The notes: generated from the sequence alone by a model not told the origin. Shown: positions 22,595-31,689, counted from the stretch's first letter. The stretch is DNA of 33,257 bases from Bacteroidales bacterium (GCA_017438975.1 JAFRUH010000008.1:1-33257), one strand, 5' to 3'. Program-made: numbers and translations.

Positions 22595-25261
22595 ATGGAA
22601 CTGTCCGCAAAGTACAATCCTGCAGAGGTAGAAGACAAGTGGTACTCTTATTGGCTGGAACACAAGTTCTTCCATTCCGAACCGAATGAGAAGGAACCGT
22701 ATACGATCGTCATCCCGCCGCCCAACGTGACCGGCATCCTGCATATGGGCCACGTGCTCAACAACACGCTCAACGATGTGCTGATCCGGAAGGCCAGGAT
22801 GGACGGAAAGAACGCCTGCTGGGTCCCGGGTACGGACCACGCTTCGATCGCGACGGAGAACAAGGTTGTCGCAAAACTCAAGGCGGAAGGGATCAGCAAA
22901 GAGGACCTGACCCGAGAGGAGTTCCTCGCCCACGCCTGGGCGTGGAAGGAGGAGCACGGCGGAATCATCCTCAAGCAGCTCCGAAAACTCGGCGCTTCAT
23001 GCGACTGGGATCGCACGCGCTTCACGATGGACCCGGACCTGTCCGAGGCCGTCATCAATACTTTTGTCCATTTCTATAAGAAGGGATGGATCTACAAGGG
23101 CGTCCGGATGGTCAACTGGGACCCCGAGGCTCTCACGGCCGTGAGCGATGACGAGGTCATCCACAAGGATACCCAGAGCCATTTCTATCACCTGAAGTAC
23201 TATATCTCGGACGGGAACGGAAATCCGACGGACCGCTATCTGGTCATCGCGACGACCCGTCCCGAGACGATCATGGCCGATGCCGCGATCTGCGTGAACC
23301 CTGCAGACGAGCGTCATCACTGGCTGAGGGGCAAGAAGGTCCTGATCCCGCTGATCAACCGCGAGATCCCGGTGATCGAAGACAGCTACGTCGAGATGGA
23401 TTTCGGAACCGGCTGCCTGAAGGTAACTCCGGCGCACGATGTCCACGATTATGAAATCGGACTCCGTCACAACCTGCCCGTCCTCGATATCATCGATGAG
23501 CACGGCCGGCTGAACGAGGAAGCCCGGATCCTCGTAGGGGAGGACCGCTTCGTCGCCCGCAAGAAGATCGTCAAGATGCTGGAAGAATCCGGAAATCTCC
23601 TGAAGACGGAAGAGTATACCTCACCGGTCGGGTATTCCGAGCGGACCAACGCCGTGATCGAGCCGAGGCTTTCCGCCCAGTGGTTCCTGAAGATGGACAA
23701 ACTGGCCGGTCTCGCCCTCGAAACGGTGGAAAGCGGCAAGACCCGTCTGATTCCCGACAAGTATATCAATACCTATCGGCACTGGATGGAGAACGTCCGC
23801 GACTGGTGCATCTCGCGCCAGCTCTGGTGGGGACAGCGTATCCCGGCCTGGTACCTGCCGGACGGGAAGGTCGTCGTCGAACCCGATGCTGAAGCAGCGC
23901 TCAAGGCGGCGCAGGCTATCGATCCTTCCCTTAAGGCGGAAGACCTCCGTCAGGATGAGGATGTGCTCGATACCTGGTTCAGCTCCTGGCTCTGGCCGAT
24001 CTCCGTTTTCGATCCTCAGATGCCCGGGCATCCGGACCATGTCCCGAACAAGGATCTCTCCTATTATTATCCGACGAACGACCTTGTGACGGGCCCGGAC
24101 ATCCTGTTCTTCTGGGTCGCCCGTATGATCATGGCCGGCAACGAGTTCATGGGGAAAGAACCTTTCCATAACGTTTATCTGACCGGTATCGTCCGGGACA
24201 AGATCGGCCGCAAGATGTCGAAGACGCTCGGCAATTCTCCCGACCCTCTCGACCTGATCGCCAAGCACGGCGCCGACGCAGTGCGGATCGGAATGCTTCT
24301 CTGCTCTTCGGCCGGCAATGACATTTTCTTCGATGAAAGCCAGATCGAGCAGGGCAGGAATTTCTGCAACAAGATATGGAACTCCTATCGGCTCATTAAA
24401 AGCTTTGCTGTAGATGAGAATACGCAACAGTCTGATGTTTGCAAAGTTGCGGTTGATTGGTTTGATGCAAAACTTAGCCAGACGATCCAGACGGTCGAGG
24501 ATCATTATTCGAAATTCAGGATCTCTGACGCCTTGATGGCAATCTACAAACTTTTCTGGGACGACTACTGCTCCTGGTATCTCGAAGCGATCAAACCCGC
24601 CTACGCGGACGGGAAACCGCTTCCGATGGACAAGGCGACTTATGACGCGACCCTCCGATACTTCGAAGCGCTGATCAAGATGATCCATCCGGTCATGCCT
24701 TTCATCAGCGAGGAACTTTGGCAGGATATGGAGCAGCGCAAGGAAGGGGAGACGATCATGTTCGCCCCGACCCCGAAGGCCCGTCCATTCGACGCCTCGG
24801 TTATCACGGCGTTCGAGATGGCGGCGGAAACGATCAATGCGATCCGGGGCATCCGGAACCAGAAGAACCTTCCTCCCCGTGCTCCGCTCGCCCTCAAGAT
24901 CAAGGGAGACTTCCCGAAGCAGGCCGTTCCGGTCATCGAACGCCTGGCGAATACTTCCTCGGTCGAAATCGTCCCTGAATTCTCGGAATCGAACGGTGTG
25001 AACTTCCTCATCCGGACCGTTGAGATGTTCGTTCCGCTGACCGGTCTGATCAATGTCGAAGAAGAGATCGCGAAGCTTGAGAAAGAGCTGGAATACCAGA
25101 AAAAATTCCTCGCCGGAGTCCGTGCAAAGCTCTCCAACGAGCGCTTTACGGCCCATGCTCCGGAAGCCGTTGTCGCAAACGAGCGCAAAAAAGAGGCTGA
25201 CAGCCTCTCCAAGATAGAGAGTTTCGAATCGCAGCTTAAGTCATTGATAAATAGCAAGTAA
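22595..25261 (+). CDS. valS: Valyl-tRNA synthetase
   Basis: An 888-residue class I aminoacyl-tRNA synthetase that charges tRNA-Val. The HIGH motif is HMGH (50-53) within PPPNVTGILHMGH, and the KMSKS motif is KMSKT at 540-544 (GRKMSKTLGNSPDP). The editing CP1 insertion is recognisable by ATTRPETIMAD and the WCISRQLWWGQRIPAW segment after it. The C-terminal about 65 residues (INVEEEIAKLEKELEYQKKF cut here) form the tRNA-binding coiled coil of ValRS. Length is normal for the short bacterial form. The start MELSAKYNPAEVEDKWYSYW is the family N-terminus. Confidence 0.98.
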   Translation: MELSAKYNPAEVEDKWYSYWLEHKFFHSEPNEKEPYTIVIPPPNVTGILHMGHVLNNTLNDVLIRKARMDGKNACWVPGTDHASIATENKVVAKLKAEGISKEDLTREEFLAHAWAWKEEHGGIILKQLRKLGASCDWDRTRFTMDPDLSEAVINTFVHFYKKGWIYKGVRMVNWDPEALTAVSDDEVIHKDTQSHFYHLKYYISDGNGNPTDRYLVIATTRPETIMADAAICVNPADERHHWLRGKKVLIPLINREIPVIEDSYVEMDFGTGCLKVTPAHDVHDYEIGLRHNLPVLDIIDEHGRLNEEARILVGEDRFVARKKIVKMLEESGNLLKTEEYTSPVGYSERTNAVIEPRLSAQWFLKMDKLAGLALETVESGKTRLIPDKYINTYRHWMENVRDWCISRQLWWGQRIPAWYLPDGKVVVEPDAEAALKAAQAIDPSLKAEDLRQDEDVLDTWFSSWLWPISVFDPQMPGHPDHVPNKDLSYYYPTNDLVTGPDILFFWVARMIMAGNEFMGKEPFHNVYLTGIVRDKIGRKMSKTLGNSPDPLDLIAKHGADAVRIGMLLCSSAGNDIFFDESQIEQGRNFCNKIWNSYRLIKSFAVDENTQQSDVCKVAVDWFDAKLSQTIQTVEDHYSKFRISDALMAIYKLFWDDYCSWYLEAIKPAYADGKPLPMDKATYDATLRYFEALIKMIHPVMPFISEELWQDMEQRKEGETIMFAPTPKARPFDASVITAFEMAAETINAIRGIRNQKNLPPRAPLALKIKGDFPKQAVPVIERLANTSSVEIVPEFSESNGVNFLIRTVEMFVPLTGLINVEEEIAKLEKELEYQKKFLAGVRAKLSNERFTAHAPEAVVANERKKEADSLSKIESFESQLKSLINSK

Positions 25262-25294
25262 AACAATCTTGTTAAGAGCTATAACATTTTTGTT

Positions 25295-25711
25295 ATGATG
25301 TATTTTGAGACCAAATTCCCCGTTCGGTACTACGAAACCGACCAGATGGGCGTGGTGCATCACTCCAATTACATCCGCTATTTCGAGACCGCCCGGAACA
25401 TGATGATGGCTGACGGTGGATTCCCGATCCAGGTCTGCGAATCGGAGGCCGGTGTGATGATTCCGATCGTCTCCGTCGAATGCCGTTTCAAGCATCCGGC
25501 GCGGATGGGGGATGAACTGACCGTATCGGCCGCCATCGATGACGTTCCTATGGCGAAACTGACGATCCGCCAGCAGGTTTGCAACCAGCGGGGAGAGGTC
25601 TGTGCGGAAGGGTCGGTTATCCTGGGTTTCATCGATTCGAAGACTTTCCGTCCCGTCCGCTGTCCCGAGCGGCTTGCCCGCCTGATAGAAAACAGAATGA
25701 ATGACCGTTAA
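25295..25711 (+). CDS. Acyl-CoA thioesterase, 4HBT / YbgC-FadM-like
   Basis: A 138-residue hotdog-fold thioesterase. The N-terminal signature RYYETDQMGVVHHSNYIRYFE contains Asp16, the usual catalytic residue of 4-hydroxybenzoyl-CoA-type thioesterases, and IVSVECRFKHPARMGDEL is the central hotdog helix-strand. The substrate is probably an acyl-CoA; YbgC-type proteins are often linked to the Tol-Pal system, FadM-types to long-chain acyl-CoA. Two successive ATGs at 25295 and 25298 are possible. It sits 33 nt after valS and 18 nt before tatA and is likely in the same transcription unit. Confidence 0.88.
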   Translation: MMYFETKFPVRYYETDQMGVVHHSNYIRYFETARNMMMADGGFPIQVCESEAGVMIPIVSVECRFKHPARMGDELTVSAAIDDVPMAKLTIRQQVCNQRGEVCAEGSVILGFIDSKTFRPVRCPERLARLIENRMNDR

Positions 25712-25729
25712 TTTAATACTACTAATATT

Positions 25730-25930
25730 ATGATGCTGATTTATCCCCTCGCATTCGGTACATGGGAAATCGTTGCGATTGTCCTCGTCGTCCTTCTCCT
25801 TTTCGGAGGCAAGAAGATTCCTGAACTCATGAACGGCCTCGGCAAGGGCGTGAAGAGTTTCAAGAAAGGCATGAAAGAAGTCGAAGACGAGATCAAGGAC
25901 CTCGACAAGGATACCGAAGAAAAAAAGTAG
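25730..25930 (+). CDS. tatA: Sec-independent protein translocase subunit TatA
   Basis: A 66-residue membrane protein that forms the pore-like component of the twin-arginine translocase. It has a short N-terminal transmembrane helix ([15 protein letters not shown]), the hinge [10 protein letters not shown], an amphipathic helix ([19 protein letters not shown]) and an acidic/basic tail ([10 protein letters not shown]). Either ATG at 25730 or 25733 could start it. tatC follows directly. No separate tatB is present, so this is a two-component TatAC system as in other Bacteroidetes. Confidence 0.95.
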   Translation: MMLIYPLAFGTWEIVAIVLVVLLLFGGKKIPELMNGLGKGVKSFKKGMKEVEDEIKDLDKDTEEKK

Positions 25931-25942
25931 CCTGCACGAAAC

Positions 25943-26713
25943 GTGTCTGACGGAAATAAAGAAATGTCCTTCTGGGACCACCTGGAGGAATTGAGGGGGA
26001 CCCTGTTCCGCTCGATTCTCGCGGTGTGTCTCCTGTCCATTATCTTCCTGTCGATCAAAGGCCCGCTTTTCAAGGCGGTGCTTTGGCCGGCCACCCAGGA
26101 TTTTATCCTCTACCGGTGGCTGGGCCTGGATTTCAACATGAGCCTGATCAACATCGATATTTCCGCCCAGTTCTTCGTCCATCTGAAGATGGCGCTGCTT
26201 TGCGGTGTCGTCATCGCCTTCCCGTACATCATCTACGAAATCTGGAAGTTCATTGCCCCGGCCCTCTACGAGAATGAGAAAGTCTCCGTCGGAAGGGCCT
26301 TCCGGATGTCTTCCTTCCTGTTTTATCTCGGTGTCGCCGTCGGTTATTTCGTCGTCCTGCCGGTCTGTCTGATGTTCTTCATGAACTATACGGTCAGCGA
26401 TTCGGTCGAGAATACGATCTCCCTGCAGTCGTACATTTCGATGTTCGTCTCCATGGTTTTCCTGATCGGGCTCATCTTCGAGTTCCCGACGGTCATCATG
26501 ATCCTTTCGAACCTGGGAGTCATCCATCGGGAAGACTTGAAAAAGTACCGCCGGCACGCTATTATCGTGGTTCTCGTCCTGGCCGCCCTGATCACTCCGA
26601 GCGATCCTTTCTCGATGTTCGTCCTCGCCATCCCTCTGTATGGTCTTTACGAGTTCAGCATCCTGATCTGCAAACCCAACGAGCCGGAAGAAAGCTATGA
26701 TCTCACTGAATAA
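25943..26713 (+). CDS. tatC: Sec-independent protein translocase subunit TatC
   Basis: A 256-residue six-span membrane protein that binds the twin-arginine signal. The conserved N-terminus MSFWDHLEELRGTLFRS and the first periplasmic loop FIAPALYENEK are diagnostic, and the IIFEF-type helix appears as GLIFEFPTVIMIL. The listed start is a GTG at 25943; an in-frame ATG at 25964 begins exactly at MSFWDHLEEL and would shorten it by seven residues. The gene overlaps the next by 17 nt. One likely client, the Gfo/Idh/MocA oxidoreductase, is encoded about 5 kb upstream. Confidence 0.95.
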   Translation: MSDGNKEMSFWDHLEELRGTLFRSILAVCLLSIIFLSIKGPLFKAVLWPATQDFILYRWLGLDFNMSLINIDISAQFFVHLKMALLCGVVIAFPYIIYEIWKFIAPALYENEKVSVGRAFRMSSFLFYLGVAVGYFVVLPVCLMFFMNYTVSDSVENTISLQSYISMFVSMVFLIGLIFEFPTVIMILSNLGVIHREDLKKYRRHAIIVVLVLAALITPSDPFSMFVLAIPLYGLYEFSILICKPNEPEESYDLTE

Positions 26714-28622
26714 CATCAGCGTCGCTTTCGGCAGTTTCACCCTTCTGGACAATATCAGCCTGCATATCGGCGACAGCGACAAGATCGGGCTGGTCGGCAA
26801 GAACGGGGCGGGGAAGTCCACGCTGATGAAACTCATCACCGGCGAGCAGACTCCCACTTCCGGCTCGGTCGAGCGACCGGCCGGGATCCAGATCGGCTAT
26901 CTTCCCCAGATCATGGAGCACCATCGCGGCCGGACGGTCATGGAAGAGACGCTGACTGTCTTCGATGAACTCAGGGACCTGGAGGCCGAGACGCACCGGA
27001 TCAGTGCGGAACTCTCGGAACGGACCGACTATGAATCGAAGGAATACGAGGCCCTGATCAACCGCCTGAACGAAATCAATGACCGTCTCTCGCTGGAAAG
27101 CGGGGCGTCTCCAAGGGCGCAGGCGGAACGGACGCTTTCCGGTCTGGGATTCAAGAGCGACGAGTGGGACCGGAAGACCGAGACGTTCAGCCAGGGATGG
27201 AACATGCGGATCGAACTGGCCAAAATCCTTTTGTCCAAACCGGATGTCCTCCTCCTGGACGAGCCGACCAACCATCTGGACATCGAGTCGATCGAATGGT
27301 TCGAGGATTATCTGAAATCCTTCCGGGGATCGCTCCTGCTGGTTTCCCACGACCGTCGTTTCCTGGATAATGTAACTACCCGTACCGCCGAGATCCTCCT
27401 GGGCCATATCCACGATTACAAGGTTCCATACAGCCAGTACATGGTCCTTCGCCAGGAACGGATCGCTCAGCAGACCGCCGCCTATGAGAACCAGCAGCGG
27501 ATGATAGAGAAGACGGAGGATTTCATCAACCGTTTCCGCTACAAGCCGACCAAGTCGAACCAGGTCCAGTCCCGGATCAAGGCCCTCGAAAAACTGGAGC
27601 GGATCGAGATCGACGAAACCGACAATTCCGCCTTCAGTCTCAAATTCCCGCCCGCTTCCCGTTGCGGGGATGTCGTTTACAAGGGAAGCGGCCTGACGGT
27701 CGGTTATCCCGGAAAAATCGTATTCAGGGACGCAGAAATCGAGATCCGGCGGGGCGATAAGGTCGCGCTGATCGGACGGAACGGAGAAGGGAAAACGACG
27801 CTGATGCGGGTCATTACCGGCGAGCTGGATCCCCTGGAAGGGGAATCGAAGGTCGGACACAATGTCAGCATTGGATATTATGCGCAGAATCAGGAAGATA
27901 TCCTTGACAAGAACGAAACGGTCTTCAGTACCCTGGACCGGATCGCCGTCGGGGAGATCCGGACGAAACTGAGGAACCTGCTCGGCGCCTTCCTCTTCAA
28001 GGGTGAAGACATCGACAAGAAGGTTTCCGTCCTGAGCGGCGGGGAGCGTGCGCGGCTCGGAATGGCCCGCCTCATGCTCGAGTCCCACAATGTCCTTGCC
28101 CTGGATGAACCGACCAACCATATGGACATCAGGTCGAAAGATATCCTGAAAAAAGCGCTTCAGGGCTATGACGGCACGCTTATTGTCGTTTCCCATGACC
28201 GGGATTTCCTGGACGGACTGGTCGGAAAGATGTATGAGTTCCGGGACGGAAAGGTTAAGGAACATCTCGGGACCGTATCCGAGTTCCTTCGGGAGAGGAA
28301 GATCGAATCCCTGCAGGAACTTGAACGGAAGTCCGTCAGGGAAGAAAAGCCCGTCGCTCCGGAAAAGAAGAACGAGACTCCGTCCTATGAGAAGGTGAAG
28401 AGCCTCTCTAAAGAGGCCCGCAAGATCCGCAACCGGGTCAAGTATCTGGAAGATAGGATCATGACCCTGGAAACGCGTCAGGCCGAGATTGAAAAGATTC
28501 TCTCAAATCCCGGGGAGAAAGACGACATCATGGAGCTGACGCGGGAATATTTGGAAAATAAGAGAACATCCGACGCTTTGACCGATGAATGGGGAAACCT
28601 GTCGGAACAAATGGAACAATAA
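26697..28622 (+). CDS. ABC-F family ATPase
   Basis: A 641-residue soluble protein with two ABC domains and no transmembrane segments, hence the ribosome-associated ABC-F class. Walker A motifs are GKNGAGKST (34-42) and GRNGEGKTT (about 360-368); Walker B/H-loop pairs are LLLDEPTNHLD...SHDR and LALDEPTNHMD...SHDR. The interdomain linker is rich in charged residues, and a C-terminal coiled coil (about 555-641, KVKSLSKEARKIRNRVKYLE) matches the Uup/YdiF/YfmR-type arrangement. The second signature is canonical LSGGE, whereas the first reads FSQGW. It could be a translation factor; resistance-type ABC-F proteins cannot be told apart by reading alone. Confidence 0.92.
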   Translation: MISLNNISVAFGSFTLLDNISLHIGDSDKIGLVGKNGAGKSTLMKLITGEQTPTSGSVERPAGIQIGYLPQIMEHHRGRTVMEETLTVFDELRDLEAETHRISAELSERTDYESKEYEALINRLNEINDRLSLESGASPRAQAERTLSGLGFKSDEWDRKTETFSQGWNMRIELAKILLSKPDVLLLDEPTNHLDIESIEWFEDYLKSFRGSLLLVSHDRRFLDNVTTRTAEILLGHIHDYKVPYSQYMVLRQERIAQQTAAYENQQRMIEKTEDFINRFRYKPTKSNQVQSRIKALEKLERIEIDETDNSAFSLKFPPASRCGDVVYKGSGLTVGYPGKIVFRDAEIEIRRGDKVALIGRNGEGKTTLMRVITGELDPLEGESKVGHNVSIGYYAQNQEDILDKNETVFSTLDRIAVGEIRTKLRNLLGAFLFKGEDIDKKVSVLSGGERARLGMARLMLESHNVLALDEPTNHMDIRSKDILKKALQGYDGTLIVVSHDRDFLDGLVGKMYEFRDGKVKEHLGTVSEFLRERKIESLQELERKSVREEKPVAPEKKNETPSYEKVKSLSKEARKIRNRVKYLEDRIMTLETRQAEIEKILSNPGEKDDIMELTREYLENKRTSDALTDEWGNLSEQMEQ

Positions 28623-28634
28623 ATGTTTTTTGAT

Positions 28635-29612
28635 ATGAAAAGAATGATCGTTCGCACGCTCGGGATCATCATCTCGGCTGCCGCCCTGCTTTTTGCCGCG
28701 CAGGAGGTCCATGCTCAGGCCAAGGAGGAAATCCACGAACTCTCCTCCTTCAACTCCCTCGATATCCAGGATGATTTCGAGGTGACCGTCACCAAGGGAA
28801 ATTACAGCGTCAAGCTTACGGTGGATGCGGTTCTTGCCGAATATGTCAAGTCCTATGTCAAGGGCCATACCCTCTATCTCTTCCTGGACGAAAAGGCCGT
28901 CCCGAAGGATATCAAGAAACTCTACAAGGGAAGGAACGGCATGACTGCGATTATGCGGGCTACCGTCTATACGCCGGAACTGGAATCCGTCGTTATGTCG
29001 GACCAGGCCGCACTGACCGTTCCGGACGAGTACGCAGCCGGAAGTTTCCAGCTCAGCATGACCGACAAGTCGGTCGTCCGCGCCTTGAGCGTCAACTGCA
29101 CGACTGCGAACATTTCCATGAAAAAGAGCTCCCAGGCCACGATGACCATCACGGCCGTGACGGATGTCGTCGTCTCTACGGAGAACAGCGCAAAACTTCA
29201 GCTTTCAAGTAGTTCCAAGGATTTGAGCCTTTCCGCCTCCGGATCTTCCGAGCAGAATGTCTCCAGCGATGCCGGAACCCTGACCGCCACCACGGAAGGT
29301 TCTTCCTCTTCGGTCGTTTCCGTCAATACGGGTAAGGTCTATGTTTCCAGCGCAGGTAGCTCCAAGCTCCAGCTGAACGGAACGGCATCGACCCTGACCG
29401 CCAAAGGGACGCGTTCCTGCAACATCGATGCGCTGAATCTCCCCGTCGAGGAAGCCGAGGTGACGATGAACTCGGGCAGCATCACGCTGACCCCTTCGAA
29501 GTTGCTGACCGTGGATCTTTCCGGCGGAAGTTCCGTCTATTTCAACGGATCCCCGGAATTCAAGATTTCGCAGATTATCAAATCAACCCTCGCTCCCTAC
29601 GGAACGAAGTAG
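28635..29612 (+). CDS. Exported DUF2807 (GIN-domain, adhesin-head-like) protein
   Basis: A 325-residue secreted protein with signal peptide MKRMIVRTLGIIISAAALLFAAQEVHA. The mature part starts with FNSLDIQDDFEVTVTKGNYSVKLTVD, the typical opening of DUF2807 'auto-transporter adhesin head GIN' domains, and continues as a Ser/Thr-rich beta-solenoid with repeated short strands (SSAKLQLSSSSKDLSLSASG cut at KLQLSSS, TLTATTEGSSSSVVSV, KVYVSSAGSSKLQL). Function is not established; surface or periplasmic adhesion or sensing has been suggested for the family. I prefer ATG 28635 over 28623 because it gives a clean signal peptide. Its 3' end overlaps convergent cinA by 30 nt. Confidence 0.88.
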   Translation: MKRMIVRTLGIIISAAALLFAAQEVHAQAKEEIHELSSFNSLDIQDDFEVTVTKGNYSVKLTVDAVLAEYVKSYVKGHTLYLFLDEKAVPKDIKKLYKGRNGMTAIMRATVYTPELESVVMSDQAALTVPDEYAAGSFQLSMTDKSVVRALSVNCTTANISMKKSSQATMTITAVTDVVVSTENSAKLQLSSSSKDLSLSASGSSEQNVSSDAGTLTATTEGSSSSVVSVNTGKVYVSSAGSSKLQLNGTASTLTAKGTRSCNIDALNLPVEEAEVTMNSGSITLTPSKLLTVDLSGGSSVYFNGSPEFKISQIIKSTLAPYGTK

Positions 29613-30860
29613 GGTACGCCTGAGAAGGTCCAGCGCCGAAGCCGTGAAACGCTCGATGTTACGTTTCCGGTCGTTGTGATAGACCTTGCTCTCCGTTACA
29701 GTCCCATCCGGACCGGCTACGCCGATCCAGACCGTACCAACCGGATTCACCCCGTCCCCATCCGGACCGGCGAGTCCGGTTGTCGCTACGGCATAGTCGC
29801 TCCCGGTCAGGCGACGGACCCCTTCCGCCATGGCGGCGGCCACTTCGGCGCTGACGACCCCGTATGTCCGGATCGTCTCCTCCGGGACGCCGAGTACGCT
29901 TTCCTTGACGGAAACGGCATAGGAGGTGACAGAACCCAGGAAATAGGAGCTGGCGCCCGGGACGGAAGTAATCATATGGGCAATATAGCCTCCGGTGCAG
30001 GATTCGGCTGCGCTGAGTGTCTTTCCCGCCGCTTTCAGGAGACATCCGACGGCGTGTTCGAGGGTATCGTCCTCGAGCGAATAGATCAGATCCCCGAGAA
30101 TGGGCCGCAATTTCCCGATCTCCGCCTCGATCCGTTCGAGATTGGAGGCTCTGTCGCCTCCATAGATGGAAAGGCGGAGCCTGACGCCCGTCAGCATATT
30201 GGGCAGGTAGGCCAGGTGCATATCCGGAGGAAGGGCGTCTTCCCAGGAGTCGATCCGCTTGGAAAGCGCGGATTCCGCAAGCCCGAATACCATCAGGCTC
30301 CGGTGGGTGATTCCCGAAAGGGGATTGTGCCGGACGATATCGTCCATGATATCCCCGAGCGCGCCCATCGCTTCGTGAGGGACGCCCGGTAACGAATATA
30401 GGGTCGCGGGATGCCCGAACATCCGTTCCGGAAAGCGGAAAACCATGACGGGCGCCGTCCCGAGCCGGTTGGGAATGACCTCGCAGGTCTCGGGAACATC
30501 GGCCTGGGCTCGATTGATGTCCAGGACGTCCAATCCCCGGCCGTGCAGGAATTCCGTGATGATTTCAGCCTGGGTTTCATTCCGGACATACCGTTTGCTG
30601 CCGGAAAGTTCCGCCAGGGCGGCTTTGGTGATGTCGTCCTTGGTGGGGCCGAGTCCACCTGTCGCGATGACGATTTCGTGGGTGGAGAGTTCTTCCCTGA
30701 GGCTGCCTATGATATCCTCACGGGAGTCTCCGATGGATAGCATGCGCGTAACGCGAATGCCGAGTTCTTCAAGTTTAGATGCGATCCCGGAGGAGTTTGT
30801 ATCCACGATCTGGCCGATCAGGATCTCGTCTCCGATCGTACAAATGGAGGCTTGTATCAT
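29583..30860 (-). CDS. cinA: CinA-family protein (NMN deamidase / competence-damage inducible)
   Basis: A 425-residue two-domain protein. The N-terminal MoaB/COG1058-like domain starts MIQASICTIGDEILIGQIVDTNSS and has IATGGLGPTKDDITKAAL; it hydrolyses ADP-ribose in characterised relatives. The C-terminal PncC domain has AAESCTGGYIAHMI and GLAGPDGDG, and converts nicotinamide mononucleotide to nicotinic acid mononucleotide in pyridine-nucleotide salvage. The ATG at 30860 overlaps the stop of the upstream DHODH-like gene (ATGA), so coupling is likely; the open frame further upstream lies within that gene. Confidence 0.95.
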   Translation of the reverse strand: MIQASICTIGDEILIGQIVDTNSSGIASKLEELGIRVTRMLSIGDSREDIIGSLREELSTHEIVIATGGLGPTKDDITKAALAELSGSKRYVRNETQAEIITEFLHGRGLDVLDINRAQADVPETCEVIPNRLGTAPVMVFRFPERMFGHPATLYSLPGVPHEAMGALGDIMDDIVRHNPLSGITHRSLMVFGLAESALSKRIDSWEDALPPDMHLAYLPNMLTGVRLRLSIYGGDRASNLERIEAEIGKLRPILGDLIYSLEDDTLEHAVGCLLKAAGKTLSAAESCTGGYIAHMITSVPGASSYFLGSVTSYAVSVKESVLGVPEETIRTYGVVSAEVAAAMAEGVRRLTGSDYAVATTGLAGPDGDGVNPVGTVWIGVAGPDGTVTESKVYHNDRKRNIERFTASALDLLRRTLLRSVGSEG

Positions 30861-31657
30861 GGTTTGACTTGATGGTTGGAAAGGTATTTCATGATGGTCC
30901 GGGGAAGCCGGATGCAATTGTCGGCCATCTCTCCGTCGACTTCGATCAGGTCGGCGCCCAGGTCGAGCATGGCCGAAGCCTCTTCCGGGGTCTTTTTCAT
31001 CATGGAACCGATAACCGGAAGGCGCTCCTTGGTGATTTTCCGGGCAATCTTGACCCCTTCAAGCCCGGTCATGATCAAACCGTCTATTCCGGAGAGCATG
31101 GCGAAATCCAACGTCTGCTCCAGGGCTTTTCCCTGCAGTTTCCGGGGAATCCGGAGCAGGATCGGAAGGTGGCTTTCATAACAAAGCCTCAGGCTCAGCA
31201 GTTCGTCGAGGATATCGGTGATGAATTCCGGTTCCGGAGCGTACATATCGACGATCGCCATATCGACGAAGTCGTAGAGAAGGGTGAACGGAGTGCGGTA
31301 ATCTTCCAGGATGTCCTCATCGGAGGTGTGGGAAGGATCGCGCGATAGCGTCACCGCCAGAACCGTCCGAACGGGTGCGGACCGGATCGTCTTGACAGCT
31401 GAAAGGATCGCGGCCCGGCTGTCTTTCGTACTGAAAGGCCCGATCGAGACGAAGCCGAAACCGAAGTCCGAGAGCTGGTTGAAGAATTCTCCATTATGAT
31501 CCATCCCACTCAGTCCCAACGGGTTACGGAAGTTGATACCAAAGACCTCGCGGGGAAGAGACATATATTGTCTCCTGTTCAGGTACCGTTGGATGGCGGA
31601 AGCGCCGGGAATCATGCGCCTGAACTGGAGGAGATGATGGAAAATGTGCTCTTTCAT
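30857..31657 (-). CDS. Divergent dihydroorotate dehydrogenase-like protein
   Basis: A 266-residue TIM-barrel protein. INFRNPLGLSGMDHNGEFFN and FGFGFVSIGPFS resemble the NPVGLAAGFDKNGE and GFGFVEVGT motifs of class 2 DHODH (PyrD), and the end IGSMMKKTPEEASAMLDLGADLIEV follows the same layout. However the catalytic region expected as VNVSSPNTPG reads AIVDMYAPEPEF, the RPQ-GNP-PR-FR segment is missing, and the C-terminal FMN-phosphate site is altered. It may not be a functional DHODH. Start 31657 (MKEHIFHHLLQFRRM) is chosen because a TATATTTG box on the minus strand lies 25 nt upstream; the longer frame begins at a TTG in that box. cinA follows with ATGA overlap. Confidence 0.7.
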   Translation of the reverse strand: MKEHIFHHLLQFRRMIPGASAIQRYLNRRQYMSLPREVFGINFRNPLGLSGMDHNGEFFNQLSDFGFGFVSIGPFSTKDSRAAILSAVKTIRSAPVRTVLAVTLSRDPSHTSDEDILEDYRTPFTLLYDFVDMAIVDMYAPEPEFITDILDELLSLRLCYESHLPILLRIPRKLQGKALEQTLDFAMLSGIDGLIMTGLEGVKIARKITKERLPVIGSMMKKTPEEASAMLDLGADLIEVDGEMADNCIRLPRTIMKYLSNHQVKP

Positions 31658-31681
31658 CAGAATAGGATTCTTACTGAAAGA

Positions 31682-31689
31682 CAAATATA
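31682..31689 (-). promoter_or_regulatory. -7 box of the DHODH-like/cinA operon
   Basis: The minus strand reads TATATTTG, which abuts the stop codon of the upstream regulator gene. It predicts a leader of about 20 nt to the ATG at 31657. Confidence 0.6.

Noticed and set aside
25262-25286. Small palindromes between valS and the thioesterase (AACAA-TC-TTGTT and TAACA-TTTT-TGTTA)
   Set aside because: Five-base arms in AT-rich DNA are expected by chance; no T-run or promoter match makes them convincing.
25241-26857. 538-codon minus-strand frame opposite thioesterase-tatA-tatC
   Set aside because: It spans three well-supported genes and intergenic gaps, and has no recognisable domain.
26703-28265. 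520-codon minus-strand frame opposite the ABC-F gene
   Set aside because: Shadow frame; the plus strand has two complete ABC domains.
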